64,000 bases of DNA from positions 12,876,644 to 12,940,643 of the forward strand of contig OY992541.1 of NCBI GenBank assembly GCA_963921195.1, in the 5' to 3' direction. Below, in pieces: positions 34,391 through 44,910 of this stretch; within the stretch, counting starts at the first letter, position 1; every line of letters starts with the position of its first letter. Origin of the DNA: Pegoplata infirma. Taxonomy: Eukaryota; Arthropoda; Insecta; Diptera; Anthomyiidae. Under the pieces are notes generated by a model. That model was not told where the DNA came from. It was given only the letters and a program-made list of their open reading frames with translations, and did no database searches. The translations under genes and the position numbers were made by a program.

Positions 34391-35676
34391 CAGGGACAGG
34401 ACCTTTATGCACTAAAAAACTATGTTTTAGGCGTCTAAAATATGCACTAAAAAGTCTTGAAATATGCACTAAAAATCTTAAATATAACCTTGTATTTTCA
34501 CTTTTATTTAAAAAAAAAAAACATAACTTTTGAATTCAGTCTTATGCCAGACAAAAAATTAGGGTCACATAATAAAAATTAGCGATTTTATAGCCGAAAA
34601 TTAAAAATATGTGAATTGCGAATTCGCCAATGAACGCAACTAGAAATAAATTTTTAAATCATTTTGTGATTCATTTTGATACATATTTACAAAACGTACT
34701 TCCTCACAAAATTGTAGCCCAATTCAATCAAAACCAACAAAGTTATTAACAAATTAAAAATTTTACTCTATATTGTTTTTTGCTTCTCCTGTAAAATCAA
34801 CAAAATGTTAGTTAGGGCCTTTTGCATTTTAGGTGACGATACACAGAAAATAAAAACGTCAAATTTAAATTAACAAACATCAATTGTAAATCAACCAAAC
34901 ATGATATCAACCAAACATTTAGTAAAAACGGACGCCAGTTAGTCCATAATACAAAATTTCGATTTTGTTGTCAACAAACTTATTGTTAGTCAAGAAATTT
35001 TATTTCAAAATTATTTTATCATGTCAACAAATAGTTTTTGTGTTTTTTGAATTTCTTTGTTGAAAAAAATAAGATGTTTTACGTTTGTCAGATCAACAAA
35101 TTGTGTTTGTGTTTGTTGAATTTCTTTGTTGAAAAAAATTAAATATTTTGTTACGGTTGCCAATACAAATAATATTTTTAGAAAACTATTACAAACTCGT
35201 TTATCAATTTTTTTTTTAATTTTTTTTCAACAATGAATATTTACAAACGTTTGTTGATATCACAAATTTCCGTATAGGAGCACTTTCAGTGAAATAGTTA
35301 ATTGTATTCACAAATATGGGGGTCATTATAACAATTTGTTTTTTTCTGTGTATAAAATGTTTTTAAAAAATTATAGAAAAAAAAATTAATAATTGCTTTA
35401 ATACAAAAAAAAAGCATAAAAAAAACTTTAAAATAGCTAAAAAAAAAAAAAATAACTAAAAAACCAAAATTTATACAAAATATGACCTAAAAATATGCAT
35501 TTATAGCAAAACATGCAAAAATATGCATTTTAAGCAAAATATGCCAACATATGCACTAACGAATCGATGCCATTTTAAAGCAAATTCTTTGATTCGCAAA
35601 GATATCTTGTTTATGCTGTTCTATGTCCAAAGGGGAAAAAATGCATTCATGCATTTGCATGAAAGTCCGCTCCTTG
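34391..35676. mobile_element. Non-autonomous hAT element with ATGCACTAAAAA repeats, copy 1
   Basis: CAGGGACAGGACCTTTATGCA at the left matches the complement of TGCATGAAAGTCCGCTCCTTG at the right. Perfect ATAATAAC flanks both sides (34383-34390 and 35677-35684). The left subterminal zone repeats TATGCACTAAAAA and the right zone repeats ATATGCATTTTAAGC. Relatives are at 35684-36085 and 50986-51895. The element 34842-35350 is inserted in it. Confidence 0.88.
34842..35350. mobile_element. Inverted-end element with TA duplication (CACAGAAAA ends), nested
   Basis: Begins CACAGAAAATAAAAACG and ends TTTTTTTCTGTG between TA dinucleotides (34840-34841 and 35351-35352). The phrase TTAGTTAGGG...GGTGACGATA that precedes it continues without this insert at about 45000-45030, supporting the boundary. 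The interior is a tandem repeat of TCAACAAA and TTTGTTGAATTTCTTTGTTG. Confidence 0.8.
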
Positions 35677-35683
35677 ATAATAA

Positions 35684-36085
35684 CAAGGGATGAGATTTTC
35701 ATGCACTAAAAAATCGAAAATATGCGCTAAAAAATTCAAAATATGCCCTAAAAAATAAAATGTGTACAATAAAAATCTTATTTTCATAGGAAAAACTTCT
35801 TAAAAAGCAAAAAATAACACCGGGTTTAAACGGTAACATTTAAAACTTTATATGTTTAAGCAAGATTTTTTTAGAAATTATGAAAATTTATAAAAAAAAT
35901 TAAGAAGAAAAAAAATATTTTTTTTTATTTTCAAAAAAAAAAATTTAATTTTAAATAATTTTTAAAAAAAAAAGTTTAAATTTGTGTTTTTGCTAATTTG
36001 TGCCAAAATATGGAAAATATGGATATGAAAATATGGTTGGAAGTATGCACAAAATATGCATTTAAAATCAAAATATGCATTTTCG
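35684..36085. mobile_element. Partial copy 2 of the ATGCACTAAAAA hAT family
   Basis: Begins immediately after copy 1 with CAAGGGATGAGATTTTCATG and the typical TATGCNCTAAAAAAT repeats, and ends with ATATGCATTT repeats near 36085. No right terminus or duplication is recognisable, so it is truncated. Confidence 0.6.
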
Positions 36086-36089
36086 ACAT

Positions 36090-37436
36090 TTCGCACAAAA
36101 AAAATGTTTTGGATTTTTTGACAATTTTGTTTTGGGAGAAATAAAATTTTTAGACCTATAATTTTGGGCTATATGTCGCAGCTTGGGTGATATAACATTT
36201 AAGGTTTTGGGTGATAAGACCTTTGGCGCTATGTCCGTACGCCATATATTGTTTTCAATTAAAATGACATAAGTCCCACCATTGCACTGTGGCCGAAACC
36301 ACAGATCTAGCGGCGCGTAAGTCAAAATTTAAAAATTAAGATCGATAAATGTTTTTGCACTGCATCGTTTATCTATATTTTACAGAAAAAATTTACGTTT
36401 TTAATTTTGTTTTGCTTTCAATATTCGCACAGCTGTAAGCTTTTAAATATACATTTTCTGCAGCAAGTGTATTAAAGGAATTTGGGGAACAATTACTCAG
36501 TGAGTTTTTCTTGACACTTTTAAGTCAATTGTTTATACATTTTGAGCCAAAAAGTTTTAATAGAAAGTAAAAGGTATGTTTTAACTAAAAAATAAATGTT
36601 TGTGGCCTGTGTGTATCTAGTTTATTATTAGTTCATTATAGAAGTTTACATTTGTGGTATAAACTATAGTTTCATGGACTGCAACTTTTGAAATTCGATC
36701 GTATTCGGTCCAATTCCTGTTTTGTTTATTATTTTGGGTTATTTTTGTTGTGACGTTTCAGTATGGCGTGCTAGTTCGCGCAAGTTGCTCGGTTTTTTAG
36801 GGCCCATCTGCCTGTCCAAATAAACAGCATAAACGCGATACAGACCACAATTTTCAATCGATTTTGCTAAAATTTGAAATTTAAGATTTTTTATTGAAAG
36901 AACAAAACCTATTAAATTTTTGACAAAATCGGTCCATGTTATCCCATAGCCCCCATGCTAATTTCACCATCCAGTTTTACTTAAAAAGCCCTAACAATAG
37001 TATTTTAACAAATATCCTCTTGAAATGCGATTGTTAAATGTTTTTTGTAGCCATAAATAATCACTCTAAGTTTTAACGGAATCGGAACATTTTAACTTCT
37101 AGTTCTCATACAGACCACCCTCCCGATATTCACATAAATTTCCCAAAATACATAAAAACACTGAAATAAATAAATATGGTTAAAAATTAAATTCTTTATA
37201 AGTTTAATAATCACAAATATGCATTGGGATTTATTATTTTACATTTCCGAATTAAGCGCCGCTAGATTGGGTGTTTCGGCCACTGTGCATTGATGAAATA
37301 ACTCCCAATGCTTAAAAAGATATGAAATAACTCCTAAACTATTTTTTGTTGGAGTTTTTTTTTCATTTGGAAGTTATTTCATAATGAAATAAATCCCAAC
37401 AAAATTTGTGCAATAAGTCCCACTACGTAGCTTAGG
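36090..37436. repeat. 'AAATAACTCCC' repeat interrupted by an insertion
   Basis: Sequence on either side of 36285-37287 (CATAAGTCCCACCATTG before, CATTGATGAAATAACTCCC after) joins into a repeat with many AAATAACTCC or GGAGTTATTT motifs. The same motifs in mirror orientation occupy 45060-45290. The two could be arms of one old element torn apart by the 7.4-kb insertion between them. Confidence 0.5.
36285..37287. mobile_element. Second element with CACTGTGG ends and 5-bp duplication (Transib-like?)
   Basis: The left end CACTGTGGCCGAAACC and the right end read inward, CACAGTGGCCGAAACACCC, pair over about 32 bases through CTAGCGGCGC. CATTG lies on each side (36280-36284 and 37288-37292). Heptamer-like CACTGTG/CACAGTG ends with a 5-bp duplication recall Transib. 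The A-rich nonamer at spacing 23 is absent and CATTG is not GC-rich, so the family is uncertain. The inside contains no coding sequence that I recognise. Confidence 0.7.
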
Positions 37437-37523
37437 GATTAGGGATTACATACTCCATGCATTAAACCCACCCTCTCTGTAAACCAAAGCTATTTTGGAT
37501 ATCAGGCCTTTTTGAGGCGTAAC
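37437..37523 (+). repeat. Fragment of the 8945-9175 arm
   Basis: TTAGGGATTACATACTCC, ATGCATTAAACCCACCCTCT and GTAAACCAAAGCTATTTTGG match 8960-9055 closely. It is a truncated copy ending where the next element begins. Confidence 0.85.
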
Positions 37524-37739
37524 TAGTGTTTGGGAATTCCCGGACTTACCAATTTCCCGGGAAACGGGAAAAAAATAATTTATTTCCCGGTATTCCCGGG
37601 AAATATTCATTATTAATATAAATCATAAAAAACATTAAAATTTTACCAACTTTCTATTAAAAACAGTTTTATTAGAGATAAACAATTAATTAAAACATAA
37701 AAAATCAAAAAATAAAAGTTAAAAATCGTGAAATATAAT

Positions 37740-38172
37740 TGTTGAGGAATAAAACAAAAAAAAAAATTTATTTCAACATAAAGTACATTTTATTTAAACT
37801 AATGTTCACTTTATTCGCGAGACAAAATAACTACACTATACAAAGGGCGAAGGTAAAGTAAAAGTTTTTAATTTGACTGTACGTTAGAAACCAAAATTAA
37901 AATCATCTTCTATATTTATTAACCTTGAGTTAATAAATATAAGAGATGATACAGTTATAAACATTTGAGCGTACAGAACAAAAAACAACAAATAATTATA
38001 TTGGCAAATTATAAAATAACTATTAACAGGTACCAACAACAACAATATATTGGTACCGTAATCAAATACAAGAAACAAATTAACAAAAGAAAATACAGTG
38101 TGGGTAAGAAATGTAGCAACAAAATAAAATACAATATGGGACAGAAATATAGAACTGTTATGTTCATGAACA
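37740..38172 (-). repeat. BEL 3' LTR
   Basis: 433 bp, TG...CA bounded. Matches the repeat at 43828-44261 base for base except for one A in the early A-run. On the - strand it is the downstream LTR. Confidence 0.97.
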
Positions 38173-38184
38173 TCCCGGGCCGCC
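38173..38184 (-). promoter_or_regulatory. BEL polypurine tract region
   Basis: On the - strand GGCGGCCCGGGA directly precedes the 3' LTR. It is G-rich with a few C and sits where second-strand priming is expected. Function is inferred from position. Confidence 0.6.
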
Positions 38185-38197
38185 CTGAAACATGGTT

Positions 38198-41100
38198 TCA
38201 GAATATGGGTAGCTGGATTAACACTGTGATGGGTCGAGTCATCTCACCGTGTTGAGTCTTTAATTTTACCACTCGAATGTTACCGTCAGGACCAGGATAA
38301 GTTTCAATAACTTTTGCCATAAGCCATTTAGCAGGAGGCAGATTCTTTTCTTTAATTACAACGAGAGTACCCACTGTTAGATTTGGCTGGGGTTGATTCC
38401 ATTTAGGTCGTTGTTGCAGAGATGTGAGATATTCTTGGTGCCACCGTCGCCAAAATCCTTGAAGCATATTTTGGACATGTTGCCAGTAACCAAGCCTATT
38501 TGGATTCAATTCGACCAGATCACATTCAGGTACCATGGTGTAGGGTCGACCAATTAAGAAGTGTGCAGGGGATAGATACCCGCATTCTGTGTCTGGGGCA
38601 ATACCAAGGGGCCTCGAGTTAACGACTGCTTCGATTTGAGCCAAAAGTGTGTGCATTTGCTCAAATGTTAATTCTGTATTCATAATAACCCTTTTTAGGT
38701 GCAGCTTTACAGATCTTACTCCCGATTCCCAAATTCCACCCCAGTGTGGAGCAAATGGGGGAATGAAATTCCATTGAATTCCGTCTTCAGCTAAAGATGC
38801 GGAGACAATTTCATTATGGGCTTGCGACATAATCACTTTGTGCATCTCGCTTAATTCTCGAGAGGCACCAAGAAAATTTCTTCCATTGTCGCTGTATATC
38901 TGTCGACATTTTCCTCTTCGGGATATAAATCTTCGCAGGGCAGCAATAAAACAATCTGTACTCAAGTCAGTGGCGAGTTCCAAATGTATGGCAGAGGTTA
39001 CGAGGCAGACAAATAGGCAGATGTATCCCTTAGACTTTCGGGTATTTCTTCCAGAAAACTGTTTCAATGATAGAGGGCCAGCATAGTCACAACCAGTATT
39101 TTCAAATGGAAATGCTTGACGAACACGAACACTGGGTAAGTCCGCCATAAGCTGATGATTATTAAGTTGACGCTGACGAAAACATCTGAGGCACTTATGA
39201 GTCAATGTTCTGATTAGATTTCGGGCACCAATAATCCAATATGCTTGTCGGGCTATTACAAATAAAGCTGAGACACCAGGGTGCAAATTTCTTTCATGCA
39301 GGTCTTCAAGTATTGTTTGAGTTATTCGACTGGACTTTGGTAATATGATGGGGTTTTTTGTGGCAGCATCAAGCTCCGAGTTACGTAAACGGCCACCAAC
39401 ACGTAGCAAACCATTGTTGTCCAGGAATGGATGGAGTTTTGCTAATTGAGACCGGGCACTGATGGGTCGTCCATTTTGTAAGTGGACTCGGTCATCATTG
39501 AAGGCATTTTGTGCATGTTTCAGCATGATTAATTTTGCACGATGAAGCTCGTTGAAGTAGAGTCCAGAAGCACGGACCACGTTATGTTGTCGAGTGGCAT
39601 CAAAAAACTTTAACATATAGGCCACAATTCGAACCATTTTTGTCCATTTAGATACACGGTTCACTATTGCGTCTAATGGGTTGTAGTCTTCAACTGTAGT
39701 TACCATAGAACTAATAGTTGTCTTCATGGCTGAAAGTGCTTCGGGATCTGTAATTATATCAAAATTATTAGAACGATTTACAATACAATTAAACTTCAAA
39801 GTGTCGCTTAGCCAAATGGGTCCTTTCCACCAAAGACCAAAGCTAAGAAGCGTTGAGACAGGCATTCCTCTTGAGGCACAATCGGCTGGATTGTCTTTGG
39901 AGGCTACATGATTCCAGAAGATACGAGGCAAATTTTCTAAAATTTCTGAAGTGCGATTTGCTTCAAAAGTTTTTAATTTGATAGGAGGCTGTGAAAGCCA
40001 ACACAAAACGATTGTTGAGTCACACCAAGCACGAACTGAGATTGATTTATGCGGCAAGGCATCCTTTATGCGTTTAAGCAGGCGTGACAACAAAAGGGCT
40101 CCACATAACTCCAGGCGAGGCAAAGATTTTTGTTTGATGGGAGCAACACGAGTTTTTGAGGCAATAAGCGTTACATGAGAGACACCAGAATCATCAACAA
40201 ATCGAGAATAAACTGCGGCAGAATAGGCTTGTATAGAGGCATCTGAGAAGCCATGTAATTCTAATTTTGAGGTGTTATTTAAAACAAATCGAGGCATTTC
40301 AAAATTTTCCAGGGCCAGCAAATCATTTCGACATTGAGTCCACCAGACAGAAAGATTTTCTGGCAGTGGTTCATCCCAGGAAAGATTATGGGACCAGAGC
40401 TCTCTCAATAAAATTTTGAATCGCACTACGACTGGGGCCACCAAACCCATAGGGTCAAATATTCGAGACACATCAGAAAGGACTTGTCGTTTTGTTGAAA
40501 CTGGATTCGGTTTGAGTCCAATTTTATATCCTAGCTTGTCTTCGGAAGGCTTCCAGTATACTCCCAGAACTTTTTTGACATCTTCATCTGGAGATTTTAA
40601 AAATGAATGATCATGAGTACTCACCGATATACTTGAACAGTTTGATACCCATTTCCGCAATTCTAGGCCAGCATGAGACAGTAATTTTACCAGATTGTCA
40701 CGTTTCAAAACAATTTCTTTTTCGGTGGCAGCTCCAGTGAGTACGTCATCCACATAAAAATCTTCGAGCAGTACCTGCGAAGCTATTGGGTAAGTAGATT
40801 TGTAGTCATGAGCCAGTTGTTCCAAAACCCGCACTGAAAGGTAGGGTGCACAAGATGTGCCATATGTGACAGTGCATAACTGATAATGTTTAAGTTCTTC
40901 TAGGGGCGACTCTCTCCATACAATTCGTTGGTAATTTTTATGATTACCAGAAATCCAAATCTGGCGAAACATCTTTACGATATCAGCTGAGAAGACATAT
41001 CGATGAAACCGAAAGCGTAGAGATACTGAGAACAAATCCCGTTGTATACTGGGTCCAATGTGCAGCGTATTGTTGAGCGAAATACCATTAGAGTCTTGAA

Positions 41101-43516
41101 AGGAGCCATCAAACACGACGCGTAACTTTTCACCAAGAACTGGGTGGTGAGGCAAGTAGAATACCCTACCATCGGTAATATTGACTTCATTGGGGTTGAC
41201 TTGACGCATATGGCCCAATTTTTCATACTCCCTCATAAAAGTTGTATATTGTTCTCGAAGGGCTGCATTTCGTTGAAGTCGTCTTTCTACAGCGTAAAAT
41301 CGGGACACGGCACCATTTTGTGTATTTTCAAATCTTGGATCTTCAGTTTTAAACGGGAGTTGGACCACATATTTACCATCAGCTGCTCGAGAGTGGGTTG
41401 ATTGAAAGTGGGATTCAACATAAGCGTCATCTGGATCCACTTTACCTTGAAATTCTGGCTCTTCTATTTCCCAAAAACTTCGGAGGGAGCGATCGATATC
41501 TACGGTGGCAACAAGAGACATTATTCGGTTACTAACCTGTAAAGTTTCAACACATGTTACAACCCATCCAAAGATGGTTGATACAGCAATGGTGTTGCCT
41601 TTAGCATCCAAGCGCCTGTTGAATGTAAAAATGTTCCAAATGTGTTCGAGCCCAAACAAGATATCGATGGGCGAAGAAACATTATAGTTCGGGTCAGCAA
41701 GAGGCAAATCCTTGAGAAAGTGTACCGCTTTATTTTCAAAACTGTGATTTGGAAGCAGCGATGTAATATTCGACAAAACATGTACCATAGCATCAAATGA
41801 ATCTTCTGAAATTCGAGATTTTACCAAAATTTGACAGGATCCACGAGTCGTTTCAGCCTCTACTGATGAAATTCCACTAACCAAAACCTTTGATGGAGAC
41901 CGAGCAAGTCCTAAGCGTTGAGCACAACTTTCGGTAATATACGACAACTTTGAGGCAGAATCCAGTAGAGCACGGCATGTCACTAATTGACCAAGTCGAT
42001 TTTTAACAAGTATTAAAGCAGTTGGCATAATAAATTCATTTTGATTTCTTCTTCTTATAGGGTTTGAGCCAGATGATAATGTTGGCAATGCGACAGGGCA
42101 CGCAACATTAGCAACAGTAGACCAAGGGGCAGCAGAGGCAGCGGCAGAGGTACTGGGTAATACTGAGAAATCTGTAGCAGGTGCGGCAGCAGCAGGCATA
42201 GCAGCCGGTGCAGTAGCAGCAGTAGGCATAGCAGCCGGTGCAGCAGCAGGCACATGTAGCAGTGAATTATGACGTCGGCGACAATCTTTACATCTATTCT
42301 TTGATTGGCAATTCAAAACAGCATGACCAGGTCTGAGGCAGTTGTAGCACAAGGAGGCTCCCTTCACAAAATCACGACGTTCACTTAGACTCAATTGCAA
42401 AAAGATCGGACATTTAAAAATTGAGTGATCAGATGATTTACATTTATGACACGTGTTAGATTTGGCATTTGTACTTACCAGACATTTGGTTTGGTTACCA
42501 TGTGTTCTGGTAGAATGACCTTGCTTGGTCTGGGAGGTCGGCTTACGTTGGCAAAATTCTAATTCTTCACACCGGTTGTCCAAAAAATCAAAAAAATCCG
42601 AAATAGTTGGGTTAGGATTATCACGGCTGTCATGTATCCAACGGCTTTTTGATTCAGGATCAACTTTTGTCAGCAACAAAAATATGAGCCAACAGTCACG
42701 TTCATCTTTACCTATAGCCTCGAGACCTCGGATAATTTCATTGGCTTCATCAGAAATTTTCCTCAAAATTGAGCCATTTTCCGTTGGGACAGAAGGCAGA
42801 GCGAAAAACGATTCAATTAATGAATTCACAATGTGCTTGGGCCGATCATACCTGTCGTTGAGTCGAATCCATGCCGTTTTATAAGCCGATTCTGTAACGG
42901 GAATGTGCTGAATCAATCGGGCTGCGTCGTCTTTAAGCAATGATTTCAAATAATGAAACTTTTGTGTGTTCGATAACGAAGCCTTGGAGTCAACTGTACT
43001 TTCAAAAAGATTTTTAAAGCTAGTCCACTCTTTATACGAGCCAGAAAAACCCGGAATATTTATTCGAGGCAATGTATCTTCTTTCCGTGGTGTCGTCGTT
43101 GAAAATTTTTCCAAAAAAGCAGCTTGTTGATCTGCTAGCTTTTCTAAGGCACCAGTATTATTAGAGCTATCGGCTGGCTTCGGCGCATATCGATTTTTCA
43201 AAGCATACATCTTACCACGAGCAGTTAAATATTTATCTTCGTATGTGTCAAAGTCAGCTTCAGGGTCCACAAAATTTTCAACATTTTTATATTGGTGCAA
43301 TTCATTTGTTGATTGCACAAATCCCAGCCAAACCTCTTCTAAACGCTCCAAACGGCTAACTACTGTTTCAAATGTACAGTCATCTGATGGGGCATCAGCA
43401 AAGCCAAGGGCACGTGTAATCGAGCTCTTCAAACGACCTCTATAAATAACCAACGTGTTCATGTCTTCGGCCATGATGTGTTGAACCAGCAATTTATGTA
43501 AAAACGTCAGAAACAA
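38198..43516 (-). CDS. BEL/Pao Gag-Pol polyprotein, intact
   Basis: 1772 codons without a break. Residues about 150-330 are a Gag domain of the DUF1759 type. Zinc knuckles follow: CHKCKSSDHSIFKC (about 355), CYNCLRPGHAVLNC (about 389) and a third Cys-rich CKDCRRRH. After an Ala/Pro-rich linker comes an aspartic-protease domain with LLDSAS (about 517, Ser-Ala where many have Ser-Gly). RT has FSADIVKMF (about 842) and catalytic YVDDVLTGA (about 920). RNase H shows FSDASIQAYS (about 1089) and DNPADCASRG. Integrase has a His/Cys zinc region (HERNLHPG, CLRC, about 1406-1445) and core acids in GCDYAG, YSDNG and WESG (about 1475, 1543, 1595). The C-terminus is of the DUF5641 type. The Met at residue 15 (43474, MAEDMN) may be the real start. 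Gag and Pol being in one frame is common in BEL elements. Confidence 0.96.
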   Translation of the reverse strand: MFLTFLHKLLVQHIMAEDMNTLVIYRGRLKSSITRALGFADAPSDDCTFETVVSRLERLEEVWLGFVQSTNELHQYKNVENFVDPEADFDTYEDKYLTARGKMYALKNRYAPKPADSSNNTGALEKLADQQAAFLEKFSTTTPRKEDTLPRINIPGFSGSYKEWTSFKNLFESTVDSKASLSNTQKFHYLKSLLKDDAARLIQHIPVTESAYKTAWIRLNDRYDRPKHIVNSLIESFFALPSVPTENGSILRKISDEANEIIRGLEAIGKDERDCWLIFLLLTKVDPESKSRWIHDSRDNPNPTISDFFDFLDNRCEELEFCQRKPTSQTKQGHSTRTHGNQTKCLVSTNAKSNTCHKCKSSDHSIFKCPIFLQLSLSERRDFVKGASLCYNCLRPGHAVLNCQSKNRCKDCRRRHNSLLHVPAAAPAAMPTAATAPAAMPAAAAPATDFSVLPSTSAAASAAPWSTVANVACPVALPTLSSGSNPIRRRNQNEFIMPTALILVKNRLGQLVTCRALLDSASKLSYITESCAQRLGLARSPSKVLVSGISSVEAETTRGSCQILVKSRISEDSFDAMVHVLSNITSLLPNHSFENKAVHFLKDLPLADPNYNVSSPIDILFGLEHIWNIFTFNRRLDAKGNTIAVSTIFGWVVTCVETLQVSNRIMSLVATVDIDRSLRSFWEIEEPEFQGKVDPDDAYVESHFQSTHSRAADGKYVVQLPFKTEDPRFENTQNGAVSRFYAVERRLQRNAALREQYTTFMREYEKLGHMRQVNPNEVNITDGRVFYLPHHPVLGEKLRVVFDGSFQDSNGISLNNTLHIGPSIQRDLFSVSLRFRFHRYVFSADIVKMFRQIWISGNHKNYQRIVWRESPLEELKHYQLCTVTYGTSCAPYLSVRVLEQLAHDYKSTYPIASQVLLEDFYVDDVLTGAATEKEIVLKRDNLVKLLSHAGLELRKWVSNCSSISVSTHDHSFLKSPDEDVKKVLGVYWKPSEDKLGYKIGLKPNPVSTKRQVLSDVSRIFDPMGLVAPVVVRFKILLRELWSHNLSWDEPLPENLSVWWTQCRNDLLALENFEMPRFVLNNTSKLELHGFSDASIQAYSAAVYSRFVDDSGVSHVTLIASKTRVAPIKQKSLPRLELCGALLLSRLLKRIKDALPHKSISVRAWCDSTIVLCWLSQPPIKLKTFEANRTSEILENLPRIFWNHVASKDNPADCASRGMPVSTLLSFGLWWKGPIWLSDTLKFNCIVNRSNNFDIITDPEALSAMKTTISSMVTTVEDYNPLDAIVNRVSKWTKMVRIVAYMLKFFDATRQHNVVRASGLYFNELHRAKLIMLKHAQNAFNDDRVHLQNGRPISARSQLAKLHPFLDNNGLLRVGGRLRNSELDAATKNPIILPKSSRITQTILEDLHERNLHPGVSALFVIARQAYWIIGARNLIRTLTHKCLRCFRQRQLNNHQLMADLPSVRVRQAFPFENTGCDYAGPLSLKQFSGRNTRKSKGYICLFVCLVTSAIHLELATDLSTDCFIAALRRFISRRGKCRQIYSDNGRNFLGASRELSEMHKVIMSQAHNEIVSASLAEDGIQWNFIPPFAPHWGGIWESGVRSVKLHLKRVIMNTELTFEQMHTLLAQIEAVVNSRPLGIAPDTECGYLSPAHFLIGRPYTMVPECDLVELNPNRLGYWQHVQNMLQGFWRRWHQEYLTSLQQRPKWNQPQPNLTVGTLVVIKEKNLPPAKWLMAKVIETYPGPDGNIRVVKLKTQHGEMTRPITVLIQLPIF

Positions 43517-43811
43517 TTAGCAGCAACAACAATCTCCAATTACAAACAGCCACAAAATTCCTCAATTTATGATGACACCAAATATGTGCAAGGGTCCACT
43601 TATGAATGAGCCAAAAAAAAAAAATATTAATTTAATTTTAATTAAAATTATTTATTTTATCCCGATGGAATTTTATTTTCCATAATATTTTTTACAAAAA
43701 CGTTCAATATTATATTTGAATTTATTTTTTTTATTCATAAATATTTTTTCCAAATTTATTTTAACAAAAAGTTCACAATTTTATTCGAATTAATTCGTAA
43801 TCCGGTTCCAG

Positions 43812-43820
43812 GAAGGACCA
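43812..43820 (-). promoter_or_regulatory. BEL primer-binding site
   Basis: Seven bases inside the 5' LTR, the - strand reads TGGTCCTTC. The complement GAAGGACCA equals the 3' end of insect tyrosine tRNA as I remember it. The match breaks after nine bases. The tRNA identity is an inference. Confidence 0.6.
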
Positions 43821-43827
43821 ACTCTTA

Positions 43828-44261
43828 TGTTGAGGAATAAAACAAAAAAAAAAAATTTATTTCAACATAAAGTACATTTTATTTAAACTAATGTTCACTT
43901 TATTCGCGAGACAAAATAACTACACTATACAAAGGGCGAAGGTAAAGTAAAAGTTTTTAATTTGACTGTACGTTAGAAACCAAAATTAAAATCATCTTCT
44001 ATATTTATTAACCTTGAGTTAATAAATATAAGAGATGATACAGTTATAAACATTTGAGCGTACAGAACAAAAAACAACAAATAATTATATTGGCAAATTA
44101 TAAAATAACTATTAACAGGTACCAACAACAACAATATATTGGTACCGTAATCAAATACAAGAAACAAATTAACAAAAGAAAATACAGTGTGGGTAAGAAA
44201 TGTAGCAACAAAATAAAATACAATATGGGACAGAAATATAGAACTGTTATGTTCATGAACA
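43828..44261 (-). repeat. BEL 5' LTR
   Basis: 434 bp, TG...CA bounded, the upstream LTR on the - strand. It should contain the promoter, although I could not single out a TATA box. Virtually identical to 37740-38172. Confidence 0.97.
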
Positions 44262-44453
44262 ATAATAAAACAAAACAAAAAAAATAATGCAACTTTTTTC
44301 CCCACAAAAAAACGCAAAAAATAGCTAAAAACCGCAAAAAAAATAAAACTGCGTTATTCGAGCAAAAACTAATAAAGTTGACAGCACTTTTAATATTTGT
44401 TCTGGAAATGTAAATTCTAGGTTCAAAATTTTTATATTTTTTTGACAGTCTTA

Positions 44454-44594
44454 TACCCTATTCACACGTACAGTTTTAAGTCGTTTTTAGCAGCAATATT
44501 TTTAGCACATTCTTTATTCTATTACAGTATATTGACAGAAAATGCTAAAAATAATTGCTAAAAACGGTTTTAAATTGTAAGTGAGAATAGGGTA
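44454..44594. mobile_element. 141-bp hairpin element with TTA duplication
   Basis: Arms TACCCTATTCACACGTACAG and GTGAGAATAGGGTA pair, together with GTTTTAAGTCGTTTTTAGCA and its complement. TTA flanks both sides (44451-44453 and 44595-44597). It fits a PIF/Harbinger-like MITE. Confidence 0.8.
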
Positions 44595-44910
44595 TTAGCA
44601 AAATTATTATTAACCGACGTATATTTTTTGAGTTTTTAAGTTTTTTCATGATATTGTCATACTTTTTACACTTGGTCAGTTTTCCTATGAATATATATTT
44701 GCACTATTCTTCCAAATAGAAAAAATACAAAAAATAGCAAATTTAATTATACCTGTATGTAAAAAAAATATTAAAAATTAAATTAAAATAAACGTTTTTT
44801 ATGTAAAATGGTTTATTTTATAAAATTCCCGGATTTCCCGGGAAAAATTAAAAAAATTCCCGGGAATTCCCGGGAAATCCGACCCAGGAATTCCCGGACC
44901 CCAAACACTA

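Larger units (their letters stand above)
37740..44261 (-). mobile_element. Complete BEL/Pao LTR retrotransposon
   Basis: A full-length element on the - strand, 6.5 kb, with terminal repeats of 433 and 434 bp that start TGTTGAGG and end CATGAACA on the + strand. The 5-bp duplication ATAAT lies outside both (37735-37739 and 44262-44266). It encodes a single long Gag-Pol frame with protease, reverse transcriptase, RNase H and integrase and shows no envelope gene. The LTRs differ, as far as I can see by eye, only in one A of a homopolymer, which marks a recent insertion. Confidence 0.97.
37524..44910. mobile_element. Element with TAGTGTTTGGG ends and TTCCCGGGAA palindromes, split by the BEL insertion
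   Basis: Left end TAGTGTTTGGGAATTCCCGG (37524) pairs with right end CCCCAAACACTA (ending 44910). Both ends are rich in ATTTCCCGGGAAA palindromes. The flanking 8-mers GGCGTAAC and AGTGTGAC match at only five positions, so no clean duplication is shown. The termini resemble hAT ends. The element proper is 37524-37739 plus 44267-44910, and 44454-44594 is a further insertion. Confidence 0.65.

Noticed and set aside
38838..43445. Several + strand open frames of 60-119 codons
   Set aside because: They are antisense shadows of the intact BEL Gag-Pol frame.
37965..44317. Open frames within the LTRs on both strands
   Set aside because: They recur identically in both LTRs and read into unrelated sequence. 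They are not BEL proteins.
37524..44910. 8-bp target duplication for the CCCGGG element
   Set aside because: GGCGTAAC and AGTGTGAC match at only five of eight positions, and the right flank does not continue the left-flank repeat.
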